Position numbers and translations under genes: made by a program. This document shows positions 45,104 to 53,586 of a stretch of 64,000 nt of DNA, one piece after another; positions within the stretch are counted from its first letter, which is position 1, and every line of letters starts with the position of its first letter. Below the pieces are notes generated by a model, which ran no database searches, was not told the DNA's origin, and saw nothing but the letters and a program-made list of their open reading frames with translations. Origin of the DNA: an uncultured Clostridium sp. (GTDB lineage Bacteria; Bacillota; Clostridia; Clostridiales; Clostridiaceae); NCBI GenBank assembly GCA_902785295.1, contig CACZYK010000034.1, forward strand, positions 40,501 through 104,500, in the 5' to 3' direction.

Positions 45104-45130
45104 ATATTTTTTCGCATATTAATATATTAT
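45104..45130 (+). repeat. 27-bp direct repeat, right copy
   Basis: Identical to 44470-44496. It is followed by the DUF2752 terminator region, whose right arm (AATGCCCCTTTT) also recurs past the left copy. Confidence 0.8.
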
Positions 45131-45194
45131 TTATTGTTGGATTATCCTTTTTGTATAATTTAAATAAACTTTTAGATATTATTTATATATGTTT

Positions 45195-45226
45195 AAAGGA
45201 GCATCTTTTACAAAAAATGCCCCTTT
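45195..45226 (-). terminator. Terminator after DUF2752 gene
   Basis: AAAGGAGCAT (45195-45204) pairs with ATGCCCCTTT (45217-45226) with one mismatch. It lies 3 bp past the stop codon of the leftward gene. Confidence 0.7.
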
Positions 45227-45229
45227 TCT

Positions 45230-45601
45230 TTATAATAAATTTCTTATAATTCCAAATACTATAAGCATAACTAAAGATATATTAAGTATACTACTTTGTA
45301 ACTTATCAAGATTTTTTTCTCCTGTTTTTATATATACAAAAATATACTTAACAAATACAAATAACAAAGCTGGTATAAGAATAAATAACATTTTATTACT
45401 AATAAATGCTTTATGAAAATCAAGATTCATTAAAGCTAAACACATAGAAGTTACTCCACAACCTGGACATTTAAAACCTGTTAAAGTTCTAAAAAGGCAT
45501 GGTATTTTAAGTCCTGTTTTAATTATAAAAATTCCATATATTATTCCACTTGCTAAAAGTATTAATATTTTTCTAATTATCTTAAATGCTCTATCTTTCA
45601 T
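45230..45601 (-). CDS. DUF2752 family membrane protein
   Basis: A 123-residue protein. The hallmark CPGCGVTSMCLALMNLD (about 43-59) follows PCLFRTLTGFK, the conserved DUF2752 signature. Membrane segments flank it, near 11-30, 70-90 and 102-121. The Cys pair may bind a metal or a cofactor. Its start lies 4 bp after the DUF4234 gene stop, so the two form an operon. The function of the family is unknown. Confidence 0.88.
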   Translation of the reverse strand: MKDRAFKIIRKILILLASGIIYGIFIIKTGLKIPCLFRTLTGFKCPGCGVTSMCLALMNLDFHKAFISNKMLFILIPALLFVFVKYIFVYIKTGEKNLDKLQSSILNISLVMLIVFGIIRNLL

Positions 45602-45605
45602 ATTT

Positions 45606-45944
45606 TTAAACTAATTTATTAATTTCGTTTTGCATTAAAATATATGGAATTATTCCAGCACTTAATAATGCTAAAATTAAATACAAAACTCCACTATTAC
45701 TTGAAGGAACTCCTCTTCCAGTTTTTATTTCATCAATTTTTTCTCCCTGTTTATATGACCAATAAAAGCCATATATACCGCAAGTTATAAGTGTTAATAA
45801 AAATGCCATAATTCCTGAAGTTCCTGGTCTTCCTAGTAATTCATTAAAATCATCAGTAAGACATATGAACCAATATATAGGATATATTCCACAGGTAATA
45901 AAACATAATATAACACAAAGTATTAAGTTCTTTTCTTTTACCAC
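45606..45944 (-). CDS. DUF4234 family membrane protein
   Basis: A 112-residue protein with three membrane segments: LILCVILCFITCGIYPIYWF (7-26), GIMAFLLTLITCGIYGFYW near 43, and LYLILALLSAGIIPYILM near 87. The paired TCGIY motifs are typical of DUF4234, which often accompanies DUF2752 as here. A short cytoplasmic loop with DDFNELLGRPGTS lies between the helices. The role is unknown. Confidence 0.88.
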   Translation of the reverse strand: MVKEKNLILCVILCFITCGIYPIYWFICLTDDFNELLGRPGTSGIMAFLLTLITCGIYGFYWSYKQGEKIDEIKTGRGVPSSNSGVLYLILALLSAGIIPYILMQNEINKLV

Positions 45945-46002
45945 AAAATCCCCTCCTTTCTCTAATTATTAACTATGATTGTATTATTGTCAACTATATT
46001 TT

Positions 46003-46203
46003 TTAATAAACTTCTAAATTATGTTCCTTTATAAGTCGTAATGCTATCATCTTATTTAACTTAGGAGTTATTGTAATTGTATCTTCTCCATTGGTATAAA
46101 TAAGATGGTCCCCTTTTCCTTTCCGCTTTAAATAATAGCCATTTTTTATTAAAATATCTACAAATTCACGCTTTGAATAAGTTCTTGGTCTCAAAAAAAT
46201 CAC
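46003..46203 (-). CDS. hicA: HicA-type toxin, orphan
   Basis: A 66-residue protein of the HicA mRNA-interferase family. The double-stranded-RNA-binding-like fold shows in KREFVDILIKNGYYLKRKGK (11-30) followed by GDHLIYTN, which has the catalytic His of the GSH/GDH site. No HicB antitoxin gene is adjacent: the upstream neighbour at 46296 is an acidic coiled-coil protein. It may be an unpaired toxin, or that neighbour may be an unrecognised antitoxin. The latter is only a guess from position. Confidence 0.8.
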   Translation of the reverse strand: MIFLRPRTYSKREFVDILIKNGYYLKRKGKGDHLIYTNGEDTITITPKLNKMIALRLIKEHNLEVY

Positions 46204-46295
46204 CTCATAACTTTACTTTAAAAACATAAAGCACCTATATTTTTTATAGGTACTTTATATTTCTAGCTTTATAAACTATATTGCATGTAGCTTAA

Positions 46296-46520
46296 TTACT
46301 CTTTACAATTAAAAAACTTAAAAGCAGTTTTAAAGATTTCCTCTATATCATCACCTATTGCTTCTTTATTAAATTTAATATCATCTTCTTTAAAGCTTTC
46401 TTCTTCAAAAATTTCTTGCTCTTCTTGATTTAATTTTTGTTTTAACTTCTTGTTTTCTTTTTCTAATTTGTCTATTCTTTTCATAAACCATAAAATTATT
46501 TCTTTAGTTTCTTTATCCAT
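46296..46520 (-). CDS. Small acidic coiled-coil protein upstream of hicA
   Basis: A 74-residue protein with a strong coiled coil (MKRIDKLEKENKKLKQKLNQ, about 13-32), an acidic middle and ending DIEEIFKTAFKFFNCKE. An AGGAG site precedes the ATG. It is 93 bp from hicA and has no HicB DNA-binding fold. Unknown function. Confidence 0.6.
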   Translation of the reverse strand: MDKETKEIILWFMKRIDKLEKENKKLKQKLNQEEQEIFEEESFKEDDIKFNKEAIGDDIEEIFKTAFKFFNCKE

Positions 46521-46592
46521 AACTAAATCACTCCTTTCTATTTATATTAATTCTATTTAATTAAATATGTTCCTTCTATTTAATTATTTTTT

Positions 46593-47219
46593 TTATTTAG
46601 AAAACATTGGAATCATGGTTTCTAATAAACTTCCTTCTTCCATTCCTAAGATACGTTCTGTATTAAAAATAAACCCAGCAACCTTTTTTTCTTTATTTTC
46701 TTTATCATATTCTTTAGCTCCATCAAATACAATATTTGAATATATCATAAGCATCTCTACTGCTTCTTCTGGATATTTTGTTTTAAATATTCCTTCATTA
46801 ATTCCATCTTTAATTATCTTGGTAATTAATGGGTTAACCTTAGCTAAAAGACTTTCTTCCATCTTTTGATGCAACAATGCATTTTGAGGACGATGCACTT
46901 GCTCCATTATCATATGTCCCATATCATTATCTAAATTTAATGAAAGAATAGTATTTGTAAGCCTTTTAAGTACTGGTATTGATTCATCTAATGCAATAGT
47001 TGTTGCTTTTGATGTAATTTCATTAGAAAGGCGTTCAATCATAGCATCTAGAATTTCTTCTTTTGATTTAAAATGATAATATAATGTACCTCGTGCAATA
47101 CCAATTTCCTTCAAGATATCATTAGTACTTGTATTATCAAATCCCTTTGTACAAAACAGTCTTTCTGCTACATCTAATATTTCATTTTTACGCTCTTTCG
47201 CATCCTTTACTACTCTCAT
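46593..47219 (-). CDS. TetR family regulator
   Basis: A 208-residue TetR protein. The N-terminal helix-turn-helix is in FCTKGFDNTSTNDILKEIGI (about 22-41) with ARGTLYYHFKSKEEIL after it. The C-terminal domain is a ligand-binding and dimer region. It is the last gene of the MFS-permease-ATPase-tetR run. Two matching palindromic operators at the operon start (51618 and 51685) make it the likely repressor. Inducing ligand unknown. Confidence 0.92.
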   Translation of the reverse strand: MRVVKDAKERKNEILDVAERLFCTKGFDNTSTNDILKEIGIARGTLYYHFKSKEEILDAMIERLSNEITSKATTIALDESIPVLKRLTNTILSLNLDNDMGHMIMEQVHRPQNALLHQKMEESLLAKVNPLITKIIKDGINEGIFKTKYPEEAVEMLMIYSNIVFDGAKEYDKENKEKKVAGFIFNTERILGMEEGSLLETMIPMFSK

Positions 47220-47320
47220 ATAATCGCTTCCTTATAAAAATTTTTGTATCCAAATTTAGTTAGATAAAATATATCATAGTACCATTTATCTGTAAATCAT
47301 TATATTTTTCTAAGCCATAT

Positions 47321-48073
47321 CTACCACTTCTTTTCCTCTAACCATTTTTGCAATTTTACTTCTCTTTTTTGTTTTTCACTTTCAGTATATTTTCCTAGTA
47401 TGCATTCTCCTGTGATTTTTCCATCTACCATATATAAAACACGCTCACAAATACTAGCTACCTTGCTATCATGGGTAACCATAAGTATGCTCATACCATC
47501 TTTATTTAGTCTAATAAACTCCTTCATAATTTCTTGTGATGCTGATTTATTAAGAGCACCTGTTGGTTCATCTGCTAAAACCATCTTTGGATTATTCATA
47601 AGAGCTCTACAAATACACGCTCTCTGAAGTTGTCCTCCTGAAACCTCTGAAATTTTTCTATCTCTCAAATTATAAATCCCTGTTTTATCCATTAAAGTTT
47701 TTGCCTTTTCTTTAAGCTCCTCTTCGCTTTTCTTATTTTTCTTTTTTACCTTTTCACTTTGTATAGCTGGCAAAATAATATTATCAATAATATTTAAATT
47801 AGATAACATATTCATCTGTTGAAACACAAATCCTATCTTATTAAGACGTAATTTAGCATTTTCATCCTCAGAATTATTAGTTATATCCTCACCCTCAAAA
47901 AATATATGCCCATAATCTGCTCTATCCATTCCAGATACCTGATATAGAAATGTAGATTTTCCAGAACCAGAAGGTCCCATAATAGCTACCATCTCTCCTT
48001 CACTCATTGAAAAATCTATACCTTGCAAAATATTTAATCTTTTTAAATTAATTGTTTTAATTAATTCTTTCAT
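47321..48073 (-). CDS. ABC transporter ATP-binding protein (MacB/LolD type)
   Basis: A 250-residue ATPase. Walker A is GPSGSGKST at residues 33-41. The Q-loop is GFVFQQMNML near 84. The signature SEVSGGQLQRACICRAL lies near 142, and Walker B MVLADEPTGAL near 166. It begins 6 bp after the permease gene and powers it. Such MacB-like pairs export peptides or drugs, often against bacteriocins. The permease is frameshifted, so the complex may be absent. Confidence 0.94.
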   Translation of the reverse strand: MKELIKTINLKRLNILQGIDFSMSEGEMVAIMGPSGSGKSTFLYQVSGMDRADYGHIFFEGEDITNNSEDENAKLRLNKIGFVFQQMNMLSNLNIIDNIILPAIQSEKVKKKNKKSEEELKEKAKTLMDKTGIYNLRDRKISEVSGGQLQRACICRALMNNPKMVLADEPTGALNKSASQEIMKEFIRLNKDGMSILMVTHDSKVASICERVLYMVDGKITGECILGKYTESEKQKREVKLQKWLEEKKW

Positions 48074-48079
48074 ATTATA

Positions 48080-50334
48080 TTATCCCCTTTCTCTACAACA
48101 TTCAACAGCACTTATATTTTTAATTGATTTAATACCAATTCCAATAGCCAATATAGATGCAAATATTGTTATTATTGGAATAAATATAGCTAATTCAATA
48201 GGATTAATAATAAATTTAAATCCATCAGCTCCAAAAGATTTTAGTGCTATAGCACATATTTTCTCACCAGCAATATTGCCTAATAGCACTCCTAAAAAAA
48301 CTCCTATTAAACAATATTTTATACATTCCACTGCATATTGCATCTTTATATTCTTTGTAGTAAATCCTATAGCTTTTTTAATTGAAATTTTATGCCTGTT
48401 TCTCTCAATTAACAAACGTAAAAATAGAGAAATCACAAGTATCATAACCACTGCTATAATGACCTTTATTAATATTGAAACCATCTTTATCTTAGATACT
48501 GTTTGTCCATAAGTTCCTTCTACATAAGAGTTAATATCTACAGCTTTTACACCTTCTTCTTCATATTTTCCTAGCCACGTTTTACCATCTACCCCTTCTT
48601 TTAAGGTAGCATAAGCAATACTCCACATTACATCCATATCAGAAGCAATATCTTTTTCATACATCTTTGCTGTTTTTCCACCATTAGTAATATCAGAATA
48701 AATACCAGTTATTAAATATTTTTCAGGAGTTTCATTAACTTGAAGGGTAAGGCTATCTCCAGAAGTAACCTCTAATTCTTGAGCTAAGAGATAAGAAAGT
48801 GCTATTTCACCTTTTTTCTTTGGTGCTTCCCCTATACTATAAGTAACTGGAAAATTTGTATGCTCTCCCATTTCAACTAGTATCTTTATGTTTTCACCTT
48901 TATCACAAATTACAGGAAGTGATATAGTCTGATACAAGGAATACTTATCCACATCATTATCCTTATCTAAACGATTTGTAATGTCCTCAATCTTATCCTT
49001 AAGATTATTATTTGTCCTAATGTCGATACGATATTTTCCATCTCCAATACCCATATATGTAACAAATCTTGGAGATGATAGCGTACTATATAAATTTGCT
49101 GGTATTAGCATCAAAAATACTCCTATTGCAATTACAAAAGAAATACATATTTTTTTATTATCAGATTTATTTTTTCCTTTTTCTATTCCATTTAAGCCTT
49201 CTAGTGCTGTCATCTTATTAATTTTAGATAATAGTCTTTTTACAAATAACATAATAACTAAAGATAATATTACTGTTCCTATTATAGAAAATAATATTGA
49301 AGCCATTTTGTGTTCTGATACTCCATATAAGCTTTGCATTTGTTTTGATAAAGGCTGATACATTAAGAAAGAAATACTTAATCCAATTATTGCACCACAA
49401 ATTATTAATATTAGATACCTTTTCATAAACATTTTTCTAATATCTATTTTTGAAATACCAATAGCCTTTAATATTCCTAATTCCTTTTTCTCTCCTTCAA
49501 GCCTTGTAAGAAGCATAAACCTAATACATATTAAAGATATTATTAAAACTAATACACTTATTAATAATATAATCATTATCATAATTCCATCAGATAAAAC
49601 ATTCATAAGTTTAATTAGTGGTTTTGTAATTGCTAAACCATTACTTGGCATTTCAGAATTCTCATATTCTGATTGAAACTTTGTAATATCTGCATCATCT
49701 TTTAATAAATATTCAATTAAATATTCTTCTGAGCCTAGTTTCTTTAGTCTATCATAATCATTTTTACATACAAGAAATCTTTTAGAAGATGCCATCATAG
49801 AATTCATTTGAGAATCTCTAATAAACCCTGCAATAATAAGTCTTTCATTACCAATTTGCATAAAGTCTCCAATTTTTAAATCATATTCACTTTCATAACA
49901 AACAGGAACATAAACTTCTCCTTCTTGTAGCTTTGGCATTTCATTATTTAAATCAAGTAATAAATCAAAACCTTTTCCCTGTACACATAGCCCATTATCT
50001 TGAGTGTTATCTTGAAATGACTTTCCTCCAAGTAATAATGTGCTATTTTCCAAATTTAAAAAGCTACATATCTGCCAATTTTCTATATCAGTTCTTTTTG
50101 ATGCAAATTCCTCTAGTTTTTTCTCATTTATTACACCATTATACATTTGAAGATAATCTGGTGTCTTGGCTATATCCATTAAATTATCAATAGCACCTAA
50201 TAAATTGCTAAATAATAATACTGTTAGTGAAAAAGCATTACTGATATTGCCACGAAAGCAGAAAAACTAACAGCTCCAAACTTATCCTTTTTCCATACAT
50301 TAAACGTCATTCTTTGGAATATATTTTTTGCCAT
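48080..50334 (-). pseudogene. FtsX-type ABC permease with N-terminal frameshift
   Basis: The real start is the ATG at 50334, after AGAGGAG, opening MAKNIFQRMTFNVWKKDKFG. The frame breaks near 50238-50241 (... AISV, then a stop). Shifting by one base restores NAFSLTVLLFSNLLGAIDN and the rest of about 750 residues. A single lost base explains this. The intact remainder (699 residues from 50179) has four large FtsX segments near 205, 260, 305 and 580-690. Without the N-terminal helix the protein is unlikely to work. A sequencing error is possible. Confidence 0.8.
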
Positions 50335-50351
50335 ATCATCAAAACTCCTCT

Positions 50352-51599
50352 CTAATTAGCTTTTTCTAACTTATGAATACTTTTTATACGCCCTATAATA
50401 ATAGCAATAACTATTAATAATGCACCAGAAATCTGTATTACAATAGCTGAGCCCCTACCTACTCCTACATTTAATTCATTTCCAATTAAATCTGCCAAAA
50501 ATCCTGATAATCCATAAGCTAATACATATCCAACTTGTGATAAGAATCCAATAAATCCCCATGCTCTTCCTTGTAACTTCTCTGGGATATTAGTTCTAAC
50601 TAAATAATCAAGACAGCTATTTGCAATAGGTAGCATAGCAAAAAAGCCAAAACCAGAAATACATAATAAATATATATTTTCTTTAATGCCAAAACAAAAT
50701 ATAAATAAACTTGCAAATATAAGCGAAATACTTAGCCCTCTTACATAATTCTTTTTTATTCCTTTTATTCCAAGAATCAAACTTGTTACTAACATACCAC
50801 AAGCACATATAGTCTCACTAATTCCTAATGTTTTTGAATCTGTAAAAGCAAGAATTAATGGTTCTGCAAGTATCTGAAATGTTCCCAAAAATAAAGTCAT
50901 AATAGAAGATACTAAGATTAATAAAAATACACCTTTGTTTGAATAAATAACATTCCATCCTTCTTTTAAGCTTTCAATAAAGGATTTTTGAGATTCAATT
51001 TTCTTGGTTTTTATTCCACGTTTCACCATAGCAGTAGATATAACTGTTATTATAAAAGTACCAATATCTATTATTAATAGTAGCTTTACATCACTAACAC
51101 TTAACAATAACCCTGCAATTACTGGTGCTACTAAATATCTTGCACTTCCTGCTAAGCTTACTAATCCACTTGCTTTTGAAAATTCTTCTTTAGTTAAAAG
51201 ATCTGTTATTGTAGCTCTATATGATGGTTCAAGTAAAGATGAAAATACTGAGCTAATAAATACACCAATACAAATATTTAATAGTGATGCTTTTCCTTGT
51301 ATCATACAAATTAAAATATATATTATTCCAAGAGCCGAACATCCATCACCTATCATCATAAGAATTCTTCTATCATATCTATCTGCAAGAACACCAGCTG
51401 GTACACTAAGGATTACTGTTGGAAGAAATCCTATCAAAGTTATAAGTGCCATATTCCCAGCACTTCCTGTCTGAGAAAACACATAAACTCCTAGACCAAA
51501 ACTTGTTAATCCACCTCCAATAGTAGAAATTAATTCACCTAACCACAATAAAATAAATTTTCTAAAGTTACTTTTTTCAGATTGTTTAATTGAATCCAT
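50352..51599 (-). CDS. Major facilitator superfamily transporter
   Basis: A 415-residue MFS protein with about twelve membrane helices. The helix 2-3 loop carries the family signature GVLADRYDRRILMMIGD (about 59-75), and GFLADLIGNEL closes the last third. This resembles multidrug exporters of the DHA1/enterobactin-exporter type. It is the first gene of the TetR operon; its stop is 18 bp from the permease start. A TetR-like operator and leader hairpin precede it, so it is probably drug-induced. Confidence 0.92.
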   Translation of the reverse strand: MDSIKQSEKSNFRKFILLWLGELISTIGGGLTSFGLGVYVFSQTGSAGNMALITLIGFLPTVILSVPAGVLADRYDRRILMMIGDGCSALGIIYILICMIQGKASLLNICIGVFISSVFSSLLEPSYRATITDLLTKEEFSKASGLVSLAGSARYLVAPVIAGLLLSVSDVKLLLIIDIGTFIITVISTAMVKRGIKTKKIESQKSFIESLKEGWNVIYSNKGVFLLILVSSIMTLFLGTFQILAEPLILAFTDSKTLGISETICACGMLVTSLILGIKGIKKNYVRGLSISLIFASLFIFCFGIKENIYLLCISGFGFFAMLPIANSCLDYLVRTNIPEKLQGRAWGFIGFLSQVGYVLAYGLSGFLADLIGNELNVGVGRGSAIVIQISGALLIVIAIIIGRIKSIHKLEKAN

Positions 51600-51617
51600 A
51601 ACACTCCTCCCCTTTCT

Positions 51618-51632
51618 GACCGTCAGTCTGTC
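51618..51632. promoter_or_regulatory. Operator 1 for TetR
   Basis: GACCGTCAGTCTGTC, a near-palindrome, in the leader just before the ribosome site of the MFS gene. It matches the second copy at 51685 in 13 of 15 positions. Confidence 0.65.
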
Positions 51633-51643
51633 TGTAATTATTT

Positions 51644-51674
51644 AAAAATAAAAAGATGTAATCTTTTTATTTTT
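51644..51674 (-). promoter_or_regulatory. Leader hairpin of the TetR operon
   Basis: A perfect 14-bp inverted repeat (AAAAATAAAAAGAT at 51644-51657, complement at 51661-51674) with a 3-nt loop. It lies between the two operators, in the predicted 5' leader. Confidence 0.55.
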
Positions 51675-51684
51675 TTACACCTTT

Positions 51685-51699
51685 GACCGACAATCTGTC
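51685..51699. promoter_or_regulatory. Operator 2 for TetR, near the transcription start
   Basis: GACCGACAATCTGTC, a palindrome with GACxGA/TCxGTC half-sites. It lies just downstream of the -10 box and should block initiation when bound. Confidence 0.65.
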
Positions 51700-51706
51700 T
51701 ATAATT

Positions 51707-51735
51707 AATATATCATATATTTATATCCTTGTAAA
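51707..51735 (-). promoter_or_regulatory. Promoter of the MFS-ABC-tetR operon
   Basis: On the minus strand TTTACA (51730-51735) and TATATT (51707-51712) have a 17-bp spacer. Operator 2 follows at once. Confidence 0.6.
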
Positions 51736-51806
51736 TATTATTTATTGATTAATCTTTCTAATAACAAATATGTTACTTTTATTTTAAATTTTCAATTTTA
51801 TAAAAA

Positions 51807-52025
51807 TCACTTCTCTTTTTTGAACTTTTCTTTTGATAAAAGATATATATTAAATAAAATTCCTAATACACTCATAACTCCAATTGCAATATATAATAAA
51901 TCTTTTGTTTTTTGCCATGTAAACAATGAAAAAAATATTATAACAATTAATATAATTAACAAAATGATAATTCCTATGTTAACAAGAATATTATTTAATG
52001 ATTTGTTTTTACTCATAAATATCAT
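51807..52025 (-). CDS. Small two-helix membrane protein, unknown function
   Basis: A 72-residue protein. Two membrane segments are visible, IGIIILLIILIVIIFFSLFT (about 18-37) and LLYIAIGVMSVLGILFNIYL (43-62). It ends with basic residues (KEKFKKEK). An AAAAGGAT site precedes the ATG. No family is recognised. It lies alone between the TetR operon promoter and the ATPase gene. Confidence 0.6.
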   Translation of the reverse strand: MIFMSKNKSLNNILVNIGIIILLIILIVIIFFSLFTWQKTKDLLYIAIGVMSVLGILFNIYLLSKEKFKKEK

Positions 52026-52053
52026 CCTTTTCTAAAAATATTTTTCTTTCAGT

Positions 52054-53442
52054 TTAGATATTAAACTTTATTAATTTCTTTAATGTATCCTTTGAAAAAT
52101 AATCTCTATCTACTTTAAACTCAAAACGTTCAAATAAATATATTGGTATTGTTAATTTATTGCCATCAACTCCACCATAAGTATCTCCCTTTAAATATAG
52201 TATTTTATCAATAAGACCTTTCTTATATGCTTTTTCAACACTTATGCCTGAATTCTTGCCACTTTTTACTTCTATTCCATAGATAGACTCAAAATCTTTA
52301 ACTATAAAATCTATTTCATTATTAGCAAATGTGGTAAAGGCAGGTTGAAATTCCTTATCCCTAAGTACATTATTAACATAATTCTCATTTAAAGCACCTA
52401 TTGAAGCACTATCATCTATCTTTAACTTATAAAGCATGAAACTAAATACCCCTAAGTCATAGAAGTAATATCTTTGATTTCCTATTATATTACCTAAGTC
52501 ACACTCAACTACCTTATCACATGTACTAAGACAATGACTCTCTATTAACCAAAAAAGAAGTTTACTATATTGTTCCTTGCTTAAATTTAAGCCACCTAAA
52601 TTATAGCTAATATTTTTTTCTAACTTATTTACCTGCTCTGCAAAGTTATTATGTTTTAAACCTTTCTTTTCATTTAGTAACATATAAGTAAAAGTGCTAA
52701 AAGACTTCATAATTAAAGTTTTAAAAAGTGGACTACCTAAGTATTTTGTTGACTCAAATGCAAAAGTTTCTAATAATTCTTCATGATATTTATAAACCTC
52801 TGTAATATCTCCATTTTTTAAAAACTTTAATACTGCTTTAGGATATCCACCTACTCTTAGATATATATTGTAGTACTGCTTTAGAAGCTCATACTCCTCT
52901 TTTGGTGAACTTCCATATAAATCTATTGTATCAAATAAAGATACAACTTCTGAATTTACTGCTTTTAAAAACTCTCTAAAAGTTAATGGCTTTATTTCTA
53001 ATTTAGTTAAATCACCTGCAGATACCCACATCTTTTTATCTAAAGACACCCTGCCTAAGTAACTACCTGTTAATATAAACCTACACTTGCACTCTCTGTT
53101 AAAACTTCTTATTAGATTATACACCTCATAAGATTCTTGAATTTCATCTATTATTACTAAAGTACTAGAATCATCCTTAAAATGTGATGAAAACTCTGTT
53201 AAGGCACTTATAAGCATTTCTTTATTGCTATTTTTACTCTTGTGCTTATTTAATAAACTTAAAAACCTATCTCCTGAGTTTGATGCCATATCTATATATA
53301 AATAAGTGCTAAAATTATCTTCTGCAAATTTCTTTACTAAATAAGTCTTGCCTACTTGCCTTGCCCCTTCTACAAGCAAAGGCTCTTCCCCTGAATTTTT
53401 CCAGTTTATTAAACTTTTATAGACTTCCCTTTCTATATACAT
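52054..53442 (-). CDS. AAA ATPase with DUF4143 C-terminal domain
   Basis: A 462-residue protein with Walker A EGARQVGKTYLV (about residue 25) and Walker B TLVIIDEIQES near 95, with sensor IMTGSYLG-like ILTGSYLGRV near 124. DUF4143 with a PD-(D/E)XK-like FANNEIDFIVKDFESIYGIE segment near 385 and VKSGKNSG follows. Such proteins are widespread in anaerobes and of unknown task. The start chosen follows AGGTGA; an upstream ATG five codons away is possible. Confidence 0.88.
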   Translation of the reverse strand: MYIEREVYKSLINWKNSGEEPLLVEGARQVGKTYLVKKFAEDNFSTYLYIDMASNSGDRFLSLLNKHKSKNSNKEMLISALTEFSSHFKDDSSTLVIIDEIQESYEVYNLIRSFNRECKCRFILTGSYLGRVSLDKKMWVSAGDLTKLEIKPLTFREFLKAVNSEVVSLFDTIDLYGSSPKEEYELLKQYYNIYLRVGGYPKAVLKFLKNGDITEVYKYHEELLETFAFESTKYLGSPLFKTLIMKSFSTFTYMLLNEKKGLKHNNFAEQVNKLEKNISYNLGGLNLSKEQYSKLLFWLIESHCLSTCDKVVECDLGNIIGNQRYYFYDLGVFSFMLYKLKIDDSASIGALNENYVNNVLRDKEFQPAFTTFANNEIDFIVKDFESIYGIEVKSGKNSGISVEKAYKKGLIDKILYLKGDTYGGVDGNKLTIPIYLFERFEFKVDRDYFSKDTLKKLIKFNI

Positions 53443-53586
53443 AACTTCACCTGCCATTTAAAATATAGTCAGATATAAACCTCAACTATTTCCTTAATAC
53501 ATACTAGACAAATACTTCAAATATTTCTTTGCCTTCAACCTTTAATTTTTCTTTTTTATACTCTTTATTTTTATTGAAATTAAATA

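Noticed and set aside
51004-51474. Plus-strand frame of 156 codons within the MFS gene
   Set aside because: Antisense to twelve-helix MFS coding sequence. Long antisense frames are common over membrane proteins in AT-rich genomes.
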